Positions 34,217 through 46,163 of a stretch of 64,000 nucleotides of DNA are shown piece by piece. Within the stretch, counting starts at the first letter, position 1; every line of letters starts with the position of its first letter. Made by a program: the position numbers and the translations under genes. Source of the stretch: Melampsora larici-populina 98AG31 (Eukaryota; Basidiomycota; Pucciniomycetes; Pucciniales; Melampsoraceae); NCBI RefSeq assembly GCF_000204055.1, contig NW_006768791.1:124001-188000 (forward strand), given 5' to 3'. The notes under the pieces are model-generated. The model saw only the letters and a list, made by a program, of their open reading frames with translations, was not told the origin of the DNA and ran no database searches.

Positions 34217-35153
34217 CGGCGCTCCCGGCGTGTACCCGCATCGAGGGACTTTGCGATTTCAAATGAAGGCAATTTGCACCGCCGAAGGTCCAAGTCATCT
34301 CCTCGAACTTGGATCTGGAACTTTGTGTATGTAGTCCACTCCGATCATTGTCGGGCCTTTGCAGATGCACCGGTGCGCAGGTGGGCATTCCGTGTCGCTG
34401 GGCACCGTGCGATGGAAGGGTTGTCAAGATTGTCTTCTTTAATTAGCAATTGCTTCTGATACATTAACATACTTACATAAATATCCTGAATTATTTTGTA
34501 AGATGTGTGTAGTAGGATCTCTCTGAGCTTTTTCTTTGAGTGCAAAATACTATCGTCACCAGCGCGTAACGCACACCCAAAGGGCCTCTCAGTGAGAGTG
34601 TGCAGGAATCTGCTCAGTGAGGCCGTGTTCAAATGTTGTTGATAGAGAATTGGAAATACAATCGTCATTTCTGCGCAGATATCGCCTGCGACTCCACAGC
34701 AATAACTCCGTTGTTCTCTCACGCTCACTCTCTCAGAGTCAGCTCAATGAGCCACCTGTATGAGCTCAACTCTTGATACTTTGTTGATTATTTTCAAATT
34801 TTTTTGGGGAATTGGTTCAGGCTTGTTCAGATGTCCTCAAGTCATCACTCGTCCAGACTTCCTCAAAGAGAATTTGAGCTGCATCAAGATTAGTCAAAGA
34901 TACCCTTGGATGCTCTCCTGTTTCGATCTACCTCAGCTGCTCATCCCGAGTAGATTGTATCGTCTTTCTTTTGAGCACAATCTTGAACACTGTCAGTCTC
35001 ATACTTAAAATGCGGTATCAAATCAATCGTCCATATTCTTTCTGACACTCATCATTGGTTTCGGTGCTTACCTCGTCTTCTAATCTGATATCAGTTCCTT
35101 GAAACTGCGAATTTTTCGACAAACTCAATCCTTCACGCCAAACATCGAGTCCC
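34217..35153. other. intergenic between the Plavaka element and host gene
   Basis: No gene is supported. A minus-strand open frame at 34,345-34,728 has no recognisable content. The last few hundred bases should contain the promoter of the secreted-protein gene. Confidence 0.4.
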
Positions 35154-36760
35154 ATGAAGCAATTTAGGCATATTCTCCTTTGCCTATCGGCCCTCGTTTA
35201 CGCAGTTCATGCACTCATCAAAGGCATAGACCCTCACAACCCACCTCTAAGAGCCATACCAGATGGCCAATCTGGTTACAACCAATGCGGCACCAAATCC
35301 AGTCCTGATAGCAAATGCCAGTGAGCACCCTTTCTTGAGGACCATCATCTTTCTCTTCGTTATAGTCTAGAACTAACGGTTAGCTTCTTAGAAATTTGTG
35401 GATCAAAAGTGCCACCGAGTTTTGTATCTTTGGGCGTACGTGACTATACGTAGTAATCCTTTCTTTTCTCCACGCTCACCTTCCGGCTCCTTATAGCTCC
35501 TTATATGGCAGGCGTGTCAGCGACAGAAAGAGATGCGGTCTCGTACTGTACAATGGATGGCTATGGTACTCGACTAATTCCTCCGGGGACATTCACGAGT
35601 GTGCATTACGTGTATGTTTCTTCGAATCATATCAAGGGTGTTGAAATATAGGGCTAGAAGCTGATAAATGCTCCTGCGTCCATCAGAGTCACGAAGGTGG
35701 GCAGATACTATAAGTCTCCGGGTTCCATTGTTTGAGCTCATCTCGGTATTTTTGCCTTCAATTAGCATTACATACAAATTTCTGGACGTGGAAATGTAAG
35801 CAAATTTTTTGTAAGACCCTTGAGCGTCGGATTTACACACGCTCTCAGAGAAACCTCATGCTGACGATCTAAAACAGATGACCAATATCAATGTGATCCC
35901 CGGCAACGATGGTGGAGAAATGGGTGAGTGTTCAGCTACCGTGTGTACGTATGACGTGTTCTCACTTTTCTTGCTGTGTTCTATCGAGACATCAGATCCC
36001 AATAGGTATGAGATCAAAACAGCAGTTTACCGTGTGCGAATTATCGCTAATTCCCCGTGACCACAGCTGGGACCGCAAGGGCAACCCCGTTGGTGAGTGT
36101 AAAAATATTATCGTGATGCAATCACAATCAAAAGTTTGACTTTGGCATCCACTATCACAGGTGGGCTAGTGTTTGGAAAAGATAACCAGTTCGAACAATG
36201 GACCGAATTCCTCTTGACCGACGAATTTTGTATTCGGGTTTGTTTCAATGGACCGGATGCATGGAGATACTGCAATCACATTTGTGAGTTACACGACTCG
36301 CTATATTTTCCACATTCAAGTTTTGATGTTGGTCCACTTTGCGGGGTATAATAGATGACTTGCTGGCATGCAGGTGGAATATACCGGGGGACTATTCTCC
36401 TGGTTTTGACACCTGCAAGGGAGACGACGTGCCACTGCCGATGGGCGAATGTGAGCATCCTCTGACATTTTTTCCGCGGTTAGTCGCACTGTGGGTTGGC
36501 TCTAAGGCTCAAAGCAAAACCGGAACCACCCCCTGTAGATCGACTCCCCAACGGCTCGATTCACACATTCAATCAAGGTGACCTACGCACTCCAGCACCA
36601 GGGCCACCGGGGAAAGTTCATGATTGTCACAAGTTCGTGATTTTGCTATGGCTTCATCTCTCCTTCATTGAACACCATGGTTGATGTTTTCAACGGTTGT
36701 AGGATATCTCCTCCGGGTGCGAGCTATAAGATACCTACTCTAGCAAAGCCACCTCAATGA
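35154..36760 (+). CDS. secreted macrophage-activating-glycoprotein-like protein
   Basis: The sequence recalls the basidiomycete family annotated as macrophage activating glycoprotein, a secreted protein of unknown biochemical role. The ATG at 35,154 opens a clear signal peptide (MKQFRHILLCLSALVYAVHA). About ten short exons then follow with phase-consistent GT-AG introns. Ordered family motifs are NLWIKSATEFCIF, GVSATERDAVSYCT, YGTRLIPPGTF, HYIQISGRGN, INVIPGNDGGEMG, GGLVFGKDNQFEQWTEFL, EFCIRVCFNGPDAWRYCNH, CRWNIPGDYSPGF, DDVPLPMGEY, and a Pro-rich tail ending TLAKPPQ. The stop is at 36,758-36,760. One exon seems to be only about ten bases (DPN, near 36,000). No stop interrupts the spliced frame, so it looks functional. 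It is a host gene lying between transposons. Confidence 0.85.
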
Positions 36761-38763
36761 AGATGAAGGAACAGAAGGTTGCTAGGGAGAGCTTCAGCAA
36801 ATGCCAAAGTTTTACCTGGTATTCATTTTTCAAGCCTATCATTTCCAAGACTGATCATCCCTCATCATTCAATCGTTCAACCTGTTTTTCCCTCGAGGCA
36901 CATTCTTTTGTTATTTCCTCTAACTTTTTGTTATTTCTTCTGATAATTGCAAAGTATTGTACGTCGCGCGTTGGACTGAGCCCCCTTCAGAGTAGAGGAA
37001 AACCCTTATATGCCTGTTTGATCAGGTTTGGTCTAGACCGTAGTGATGCTGATTAAATTGCAGGGTGTTGATTCTTGTCCATGCTGCCAGTAAATATGCT
37101 TTGGATTCAACAATCTCAGGTGTCCTTGGACAGTACGTGTGACGAGATGATACAACCAGTCCTTGACGCCGCAGTGGAAATCTGAAATTGACCACTTTTG
37201 CCATCCAATAACACATCAGAATTTTGAATTGAGACATCTTGACTGGATGCCACTTCAGTGAACAGAATCCAAAAGAAATGTACATCAGTTATCATAAGTA
37301 TACTGTTTGAGAAATCAACAATCAAATTAAGGAGACATCATTTGGTAAGATTTGTGACTGAAGATCAAATTTTTGTTCTTCTTGAGGAACCTTTTCCCCT
37401 TGACCAATGAATATCTTTCCCGGTGTGTGGAAATGGGTAACACTACAAAAATGAGTAAATATAGTATTTAAAATGCCATGCTTCATATTGGTCCACAAAA
37501 ACTAAAAAATCAGGTAATTTAAATTGTGCTATGTTCTTCCTGTTAGGATCTTTTGGCCAATGTAGAAAAATTCAAGCACTCAGTTTGGTGATGTTGAAGG
37601 CTTTCCTGACATACAAACTAAAAATACAGGACTTGTTCACTCAATTTAGCGTCCAAAAGTGACAAAAATGATCTGGACAAAAATGACAAGTGAAAGACAA
37701 TAACCCCTTTGTTGCATTGTTTTTTCAGAATTTTCCTGGCTCAGCATGTAAGTCATCACATGTGTGTTGTTAAAATTATATAAAAGCTACTGACTACAAG
37801 GCTCAAAAAACACCCAAAAAAGGATTTGCAACACAACAAAGGATGCAACATTATGTGTACATTTTTTGGAGACAATCTGTGAAACACTCATGCATTTGAA
37901 ATTTATTTGGCAAATAAAAAACAAGGTCTTATGTTATACCTTGCATCTATCCAAGACAAAGGCACTGACAAATACAAAAAACATCACCCATCACAAGGGG
38001 CATCTCTGCTCCCTCCTGATTTTGTCAGATTTTTTGTACTTCTTGACACCAAGTTAAACACTTCAAGCAACTCCAAAACAAAGTTCCAGGTCAAAGATCA
38101 TCACACTTCTCCCCAGATCTTTTTTCACGTGTTTTGGGCCAAAAATGAGCCCCCAATTCCAGTTACAATTTTTTGTCAATCATTTTCCCCATGGGTGTTG
38201 GAGAAACACATTATTTTTGCATTGAAAGTATACTTTTAACCTGATAAACAATGTGATGTGAGTCAAAGTTCATTCAGTCCAACACATACTTGTATGGGTT
38301 TTAAGGGGTCTCTCGGAACATACATCAACATTACTGAAGGCTCTCACCTGGACTCGGGTCTTCTTTGGTCCCAGGACTAGCAGGGGTTGTGGCCTGAGAT
38401 GTTGTGTTTCAGGGCCAAGGATAGCTCCTGTTGACCAAAATCCAGATGGTTGTCATCAAAAATTGTGTTCAGTTAGCTTTGTTGGTTGGGTGAATTTTAT
38501 GTAGGTTTATGTTTGAGAGTTCACAAGACATTTCACACAGTCAAGGTTATAAAATCAACAAATTCCTCCTAAACAAGCATGAGCCCTGCCCATATGTAGA
38601 GCCAATTTAATCCCTTCTAGTCCATTGGGTTTTTGCAGTACAAGCCAAATTTAAGCTCCTCACCTCCTATCCCATACCTTGACCAGCAAACCCCATGAAA
38701 TATGTACCAACCAACACTACAGCCACAACTTGTATCAAGGTAACATCAATTAACAAGGTTTTC
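36761..38763. other. intergenic, no gene supported
   Basis: AT-rich. A small inverted pair, CCTTTGTTGCATTG near 37,708 and CAACACAACAAAGG near 37,832, may mark a worn MITE of about 140 bp. Open frames at 37,866-38,239 have no recognisable domain. Confidence 0.4.
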
Positions 38764-38765
38764 TA

Positions 38766-38854
38766 CTGTTGTTCTTACAAAGCTTGCCAAAAATTCCGCG
38801 CCAAACTGCTCGAGTTTTGCGGGAAAACTGGTACAAGCTCTTTGGGAACAACAG
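38766..38854. mobile_element. 89-bp near-palindromic MITE, copy 2 (TA target)
   Basis: It begins CTGTTGTTC, ends GAACAACAG, and is flanked by TA (38,764-38,765; 38,855-38,856). It has exactly the length of copy 1 at 10,278-10,366 and shares AAGCTTGCC and CTCGAGTTTTGCGGG. It is more diverged than copy 1 and its arms are less perfect. Confidence 0.83.
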
Positions 38855-39284
38855 TACTAAAGACATTTTCAATGCACTTGGTGAACAAATTTCCCTCTCA
38901 TCAATGAATCTGTTTGCTGGTGTCATAACAATGAGCGTAGCTCGCCTCTCATACACGCATCAAGGTTTGGAGGCATGTTGGTCAAACACGTGTACTTATG
39001 CGGTTTGAATGGGTTCCCTAGGACCCAAGGACTAAACTTAAAGTTATGCAAACCCATCAGTCACATTGCAAGGCGTTTATGGGAAAATAAAGATACTTTG
39101 ATAATTTCATAGGGAAGCATCTACTACAACAATCATGTGATACAAAACAGAAAATTCGAATTCGCGCATATGGTTTCTCGACTTGCTAAAAATGTGTGCT
39201 TAAACAACTTCTTTTACAGCGTTCGTAACAGATGTAGGTCCTTTCAGGATTCTATAATGCGATAACAACAAGCTGATGCAAAAA

Positions 39285-42017
39285 TCAATGCGAACTGTTG
39301 ACTGAGGCACTAACTTGGATGTTGAGAGTGACCCCAACGTTAGCGAAGAAACCCAAGTCTAGGGATGTGTATGCCTTTGCTTTGGCCGACACATCAACTC
39401 CAAGGGAAACAAGGACTGAGAGTAATAATTTCAAAGGAGCATTCAGGGAAACGATGGAGCCTATGAAGAGATAAAGGCGGATGATCATGTCAGTAAGACT
39501 ACACAATTTGAACTTTGAAGATCACCGTAGCTTACCCTTGCACGATGAGGCCAGGCTATGTTGGTCAATGATCTTCAAGAGGATTTGGATTTTGATCAAG
39601 AGGTCAAAGAATTGAGTACATAGGACCTGAGGCAAAGCACATTGTAGCATTAGAATTTGACTGGACCTTCGATGCTTTAAGCGAGACTTACGTCAGCAGA
39701 CACATGAGCAAGGACGTTGGCCTGTGCCCCAACGGATGCGATCGAACCCACAATGCTGATCAAGCCTTGGTTAAGGACTGCAACGTTCTTCTGTTCGCAA
39801 GCGGTCTTGAAGGTTGGAGCGAGTGTAACGGCGGCGTTGGTAGAGGCTTTGAAGTTGGCAAGGACTGTGGCAGATGTATCAGCGCTAACGCCCACACCCG
39901 CGCCAACAGCAGCACCTGCGCCAACACCAGCACCGACGTTAACAGCGGCATTGACGCCAATGCTAAGTCCGATTTGCGTGAATAGGTTAACGTCCACAGC
40001 AGCCGAAATCTTGGCAGAAATATCAATTCCTACAGAAGCCGCGACAGATATCATGGCTTTCAGCGGAGCTTGCAAAGCGACGATAGAATCTGAATCGAAG
40101 GAAGTATTGTTTACATTAGCACTTTCACATGATTGTCAAAAAACCACTGCCAACTCACCTTTGCATGAAGGGCCCATATTGGAGTCCGAGATGAGGCGTA
40201 GCAATACTTGAAGCTCGACAAATATACCAAGGACGTTGGTGGTGAGGGTCTGCGAAATGATATCAGAAGAGTCAGAAGGCTATCATCAAGATAAATACAG
40301 ATTAACGCTTACTTCAGCATCAACCTTGGCGTAGACATCGGCGCTGGGTCCCAAAGCTACGATGGAGGTTTTAATGCTAGCTAATCCGCCCACAACAACA
40401 TCGACATTCTTGTTCGCGCATGCGGTCTTGAATTTGGGTTCGAGGTCGTGCATCAAACTCGTCGAAGCGTGCAGATCAGTGACCACCTTGGCTGAAAGGT
40501 CGACATGGGCACCAGTACCGAAACCGGCACTACCTATCCCACCAATACCAGAACCGACACCAGAACCAACACCAGCGCCGACACCAGCAGCGACGTTGGC
40601 ATTGATGCCAAGGTCAAGTCCAACTTGAGCGAACAGATTAACATCTACAGACGCTGAAATTTTGGCAGAGACGTCGACTCCAACGGACGCGGAGATCGAT
40701 ACAACAGCTTTCAAGGGAGCTTGCAAAGCGACAATTGCACCTGAATGGAAGAAGGTAACGGTGACTTGAGCAACTTCGGGGGATTGCCAAAAGGCATATT
40801 TGTGACTCACCTTGACATTGAGAGCTTAGATGGTTATCAGAAATGAGACGTAGCAATACTTGGAGTTTGACAAACAGGCTGATGACATTGGTATTGAGGA
40901 CCTGCGACGTGATTGATATCAGAAGATTCAGAAGACGATAAAAAAAGATGACACAGACGAGAACTTACATTGGCATCAACTTTAGCAAAGGCGTTGACGT
41001 TGGTTCCTAAGCCGAGAATTGAGGTTCTGATGGTAGCTAGACTGCTAACAACAACATCGACGTTCTTCTGCTCGCAGGCGCTCTTGAACTTTGGCGCTAT
41101 GTCAGCCGTGACGCCGACTGCAGCTTGGAGGTCAGCAACCACTTTGGTTGAGGCGTCGACATTAACTCCAGCACTAGCACCAGCACCAGCACCAGCAACA
41201 GCACCAGCACCAGCACCAGCACCAGCACCAGCACCAACCTGAGCGCTGAGATCGAGTTTAATTCCAACACGGGCGTAAAAGTCCAAGTCCACACCGGCAC
41301 TCTTACACTGGGTACTGATATCCGTGTTTTGCGAAGCAACAGCAGATATCATAATTTGTAACGAACCCTTCAAGTCAACGATGGCACCTGTACAAAACAA
41401 ACAAAAAATGTGATTAATGAGACTCTCCATATATCCAAGGCTGTAGCGAGTATAGGACTTACTCGAACAAGAGGATGTCATCTTGTATTGATCAATAACT
41501 TTTAATATCACTTGAAGTTTGACCATCAAGTTAAGCACTTTGGTCGTCAAAGTCTAAACATGGACAGAAGTAAGATTCCATGACAGAGGATACTTGAAAG
41601 TTTCAGTCAAACATCAACCTACATTGACATCAACTTGAACAAGTCCGTCAGCTGATCCTAGAACGGATATCGAAGCTTTGATATCGACCAAGCCTTGAAT
41701 CAAGACATCGGGCTTCTTTTGTTGGCACGCTTGCGTGAAAGTCGGCTTGTAGCCGTCAATGGTACCAAAAGAAGCGTCGAAGTGAGTTGATAAACTTGCT
41801 CCAAAAGACCCGCCTGGGCCAAAGGCGTTATGGGGAAGGTTACCAAACGAGGTGGGATGAAAGGTACCCTTGACAAAGCAAGCTGAAACAATACGAAGAC
41901 CGAAAAGCTTGTAAGCAAGCATAAATTTGGTAGGCAGAAAGGAATTCAGATTATGTAGCAATGAGAAATCATCCTACCATTGAGCGCAAGCGCCGACACT
42001 AAACTACTCAGCAACAT
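39285..42017 (-). CDS. large secreted protein of tandem exon-encoded modules
   Basis: No named family is recognised. The ATG at 42,017 starts a short secretion signal (MLLSSLVSALAL) that splices to a Gly/Phe-rich exon. The protein then alternates two exon types. Type A (41,389-40,975; 40,742-40,313; 40,086-39,692; truncated 39,467-39,285) runs G-x-IV-x-L-x-APLK, SVGxDxSAKxxA, a Gly/Ala-rich run, then FKTACEQKNVDVV and GLAxIxxSI. Type B is a short exon, VLNxxVxLQVLLxxI...CK, found four times (near 41,540, 40,890, 40,240 and 39,620). Introns fall at the same place in every module. The C-terminus is a half module ending SVNSSH. Repeated Cys pairs and the secretion signal suggest an extracellular, possibly wall-associated protein. 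No stop interrupts the spliced frame. Confidence 0.8.
41170..41240. repeat. CCAGCA-type microsatellite coding Gly/Ala
   Basis: About a dozen consecutive ACCAGC units on the plus strand encode the GAGAGAG run in the first type A module on the minus strand. The other modules carry shorter, less regular versions, so this tract has expanded independently. Confidence 0.85.
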
Positions 42018-43230
42018 TTCCGATTAAATCAACAAAAATAAATTATAAAGGTGAGGAAGGGATTGTGATCCTATCAATCAACGAGCTGGGGATGTTTGAT
42101 GAAGGATGAACCTCACCTGCGCCACGATGATTTATATAGAAAAATCGTCAGCTCTAGATAACTTCGTCCCGCTCTAGACGACCTCAATGAGTCCACCGCG
42201 AATTTACTCGAATATACATTGTAGCTCTTTCCCTCTCGATTCCAAGATCAATTCGTATACATAACGGGAGTATCCCGGGAAAGCACTCGTTGTTCATCTA
42301 AAGCCCGAACCCAACCAGGAAGTGCTCAATTGTGACTTCTTACGGTCTTCTCCTCTGATGCACGTGAGATATTTCGACACGTGGCCTGATCATACTCGGA
42401 ATGCGCCGAAAGCTAACTCAAATCCAACCACACCCCATTAAGAAGTAGGACATACGACATCTGGTAAGTCAGTAAAGCCGTTGTAATCTCTTTAAATGAG
42501 CAATCTTCTCTGCCTGAAAGACCAGCGAGCGTTTCGTAAACCAAATAGAGCTGGGGCATCTCTTTCGACTCCCTGTATTTGTCGGACCACAAACGCGCAA
42601 TGTTTTCCCAAAGATCATAAACTTCGAATTAGTCCCCATTATTTGCAGCTTGATCAATTTTCCTTGGAAAACGCCATCAACAATAATCAATTTAGGAACT
42701 CATTTGAGCAATGGATTACGGATCCACGTATAGTCTAGGATTCTCTGCTCCAAACTCACGCGATTACATAGCGACATATCTTCTCTGGTTTTTGCCCATC
42801 CACGGTGAATTCATTCATTTAATATGTACAACGCAAAGGAATTTATGCCATATTGGACCGAATTTGATAGACTGATGGTGAATAAGTTTGTTCTTAGGCA
42901 GAATTTATCTTTGACAAATTATCTGCTTTCAACAAGATCTAGAATATCAGGGACCAAGGTGCTTCTCGTGGATGTTTGTTAGGTCAGGTACTACAGGAAA
43001 ATCTGTAAATCCTCAGCTTGTATTGATATTTTGTATAACATATGAATCTGGAATCAGACAAATCCATTTCAGACTTCTGCCATGAAGCATCTCGGTGATT
43101 CTAAAATTGACATCACTGACACAATGATCATTGCAGGTTCTGATCAGGTGGTCATTGCTGAAAAATACAATTCAAGTACCTCTGTCTTTCTATGTAGTAG
43201 AAAGGTTTGCCTTCCAGTATTGGAGATAAC
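42018..43230. other. intergenic and promoter region
   Basis: Upstream DNA of the modular secreted gene. TTTATATAGAAA at about 42,130 is a plausible TATA-like element about 115 bp before the ATG. No gene is supported. Confidence 0.4.
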
Positions 43231-43341
43231 ACCGCGGGAATCAATTAGTCCGAACCCCGATTGAAGAGAGTTGCGGTGACCGGGTTCGCAACTTTCTTCA
43301 ATCACGGGTTTCGTTTGCCTTAGGTTTGCCATAGGTTTGCC
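43231..43341 (+). repeat. left terminal inverted repeat of KDZ-2
   Basis: Matches the reverse complement of 50,126-50,236 with a few substitutions. It contains a stem-forming GATTGAAGA...TCTTCAATC and ends in a GTTTGCC-repeated tract. Confidence 0.88.
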
Positions 43342-43423
43342 CCAGAGTACTTGAGGATCGAAGGAATTTGGGAATGGTGGAAGTGGGATTGGGAACTGTA
43401 CAGTGTGCGCAGTACTGTACCAT

Positions 43424-43465
43424 GTACGATTGGCTGTACCATGTACGATTGGTTGTACACCCCCT
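43424..43465. repeat. two tandem copies of a 21-bp unit
   Basis: GTACCATGTACGATTGGCT is repeated almost exactly as GTACCATGTACGATTGGTT just inside the left end of KDZ-2. TGTAC words also cluster near the right end (49,625-49,665), suggesting subterminal binding sites. Confidence 0.6.
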
Positions 43466-43912
43466 GGTTTCGGATCTGTGCTTTCCTCAGATCTCTGAAG
43501 GCTTGACATCGCCGATTGCTCAGGTTGTGACCTTTCTTTGTAGACTACAGATGTTTACTTATGAATGTGTCAAATATGAGATAATGGGAAATTGGTACAA
43601 GTCAACAACTCCGAGTAGGAGTTTCATGACTTCCGAGCGTTTCTTTATTGAAGCACAAGTGGACATAACATTTGGCAAGGATTTTAAAAAGTGTTTAATG
43701 ATGGCCGATGTAAGCCACCCAGATCAAAACTCGATCGAGCTTTGTTTGTGGTTTCCACTACAAATAAAACTTGTCACACTTGTTGGGCAAGGATTCAAAA
43801 GGATTTGGGCCGCATCCAATTCGAGCCTTGAGGTGTCATCAAGGACAAGGAACGAGCAAGGCATTTCAGTTCATCAAAAATTATATCTCGTTTTTATTTC
43901 CTACACACCAAG

Positions 43913-46163
43913 ATGTTACTTCGGGCTTTCATTGACAATCTACGAGCGAACAATCCAAACATCTTAGACACTCTTCATGTTGAAGATCTTAGTCAATTCC
44001 TCACCGTAGCGTCTGATGTGGTTGATCGTAATGCTGAAGGCCTCGGTTTGCGATCAGACAGGAGGCCACATCGATTCTTGGAGGCTAGTCTACCTGCACG
44101 GATGCACTGCCACATCGACAACCTCTGGAAGCATAGCTTTGATTTTCTCTCACGTGCTCATATCAACACCAAAGACATCATCAAGCTCAATGGAATTTTA
44201 CCAACCCTGCCCGATGGTATCATCCCTCCTTATGTTCCTTATAAATATCTACTACCACCAATATCAATCAGCAAGTGCCCTATATGCCCCAACACCCGAA
44301 AGCTTGAATCCAAAACGTTGTCGGGATATCTCTATGACACGGATGGGTGTCATACAATTCAGCACACTGCTTATATATGCCGAGGTGATTGGGCAATTAA
44401 TTCAGAGAAAAAGACTTGTAGCTTACCAATGACTTTGGTTCTGGATTAGATTGTCACACAGTTTTTCGTCACAGCTACTTTTCAAGGGAGGAAAAGCGCA
44501 AATTTTACAAATCTTCCCAACGTCGGGACCCAACAATCTTTCAAGTCCACACCCACTATTTCATGACTGTCCAGCTAGCACGTTCGTTTTGGATGACACA
44601 AATGCTTATGCAGTAAGAATCCAAACCTAAAATGTTTGATGTTTTTTACAATGTGTTATGCTAATTTTGTTTGACAACAACTGCAGTGCTTCTATTTTTA
44701 ATATAGTAAACTTGTACAATGATACATTTATCACTGCCAGTCCACCACCTCTCTTCCCGGACAATACCACTTTTAGTCCGTCGTTATCTGAAACTGTTTG
44801 TAAAGATGGAATGACTATACAAGCATTAATTTGTCACATGGAAGGGTTCAATCAACAATTGGTGGTTCCTAATGATGGGCTTGATTCTAAGCGCTTTGAC
44901 AAAGCCAAAGAATATTATTCAGCTCGAGTGGCAAGCACTGGATCACCACACAAGAATCATGCCTGTAGCCTATGTACCCACAGTACTCAAACTGAACAAG
45001 GTGTACAATGTATGTGACTTACATCCCAATCTCTATGAATGATTTCTGACATGCTTTATTATCTATATTTCACCCAGTAATTCGAGCTGTAGTCACTGAT
45101 GGTGTCACAATTGGATTCTGGCGGTGCAGTGCGTCAGAGGCCCAGCGTAAGATGGTTGCTGAACTACCCGGTCAACCGGCTCCAGACGGCCCTTGCAAAA
45201 GACCATTACAGAAAGTGAATGATCTTTACTGCTCTTATCATCATGAACACTTGAAGGACATCTGCCCAGCTCAGCCTTGCACAAATCGTGTGATGGAAGG
45301 TCATAAGACTTGTCATTTGGAAGCACATATTCAAGCATTTCAGAAATTCAAGCGCCGAGTCAACTCAAATTTCCAGCTGACATCAATGCTTACACGCCCT
45401 AAATCATCCCTACGTATTGACCCAACTGTTCATCAAGACCCTGTCACTTCTGAACTTCGTGGCTTTCAACAAATCCAACAGGCTGACGAGTCTGATCGAG
45501 CTGAAGAGAATGCATGAGATGGAGAGTTTGCAAAGCCTGATGCTGTTCGTCTCACTCGATGCCGCACACATAATGACCAATTAATTGTTGCTACATGTGG
45601 TATATTCTTGGCTCGACAGACTATGTACAATGCAGAGGCTCCCAGTGCAGTAAAAGTCCGACATCCTCTTTTTTTTACAGTGTTATTGATCTTATTACTG
45701 ACCTCAACTTATTTGCTTGTGATTTGTGTCACAGCTATTCCTCAAGGAAACCTTTCCAAATGCCATGCCTCAGGTGATTTTTTATGATAATGCATGCAAG
45801 CTTTTGCAACACATATTCAAATCTCCTGAGGGCAAAAAGCTTTTTGAAGGTTCAATAATAGCAGTTGATGCTTTTCACTTCAAGTCTCATTCAGAAAATG
45901 ATTGTTTCTGTCGTACCTGGACTGACCCTAATATATATCCACAATTGAAGGGCCAAGACGAAAATTGGATCTTCAACTCTTCTGCTGCAGAAATTGGAAA
46001 TGTTTGGTATGGAGGGTTTGCCTCTATCTGCCGAAACATGACAGCTATTCAGTATGATTTCACTCTGAATGTGCTGGTAGAATTGAGAAATGATTGGCTT
46101 TGTAAGCAATTGGCTCAACGGCAAGATGTAACTCATTTAGGTATTGTTGATTTTGGAAATTAG
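43913..46163 (+). pseudogene. KDZ transposase with CxC5/CxC6-like clusters, one in-frame TGA
   Basis: The start is the ATG at 43,913. Exon 1 ends at CRG/gtgatt (about 44,382). The next exon joins in phase to give C-R-D-CHTVFRHSYFSREEKRK, the CxC5-like region after the CPICPNTRKLES cysteine pair. Later exons give ASIFNIVNLYND, VVTDGVTIGFWRCS (Asp), a CxC6-like cysteine set (PCKRP...LYCSYHHEH...CPAQPCTNRV...KTCHLEAH), THNDQLIVATCGI, VIFYDNACKLLQH (Asp), AVDAFHFKSHSENDCFC, and NSSAAEIGNVWYGGFASICR (Glu) to the stop at 46,163. A single TGA at 45,515-45,517 interrupts the exon between EENA and DGEFAKPDAVRL; the frame continues normally after it. This lineage is clearly different from the KDZ-1 transposase. 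Confidence 0.87.

Noticed and set aside
34345..34728. 127-residue minus-strand frame next to the Plavaka element
   Set aside because: No conserved motif and no intron or promoter support; could be chance.
37866..38239. Overlapping plus-strand frames
   Set aside because: Two frames compete over the same bases and neither resembles a known domain.
43368..43912. Open frame ahead of the KDZ-2 transposase
   Set aside because: It begins in the subterminal repeat region; the CxC5-like protein starts cleanly at 43,913.
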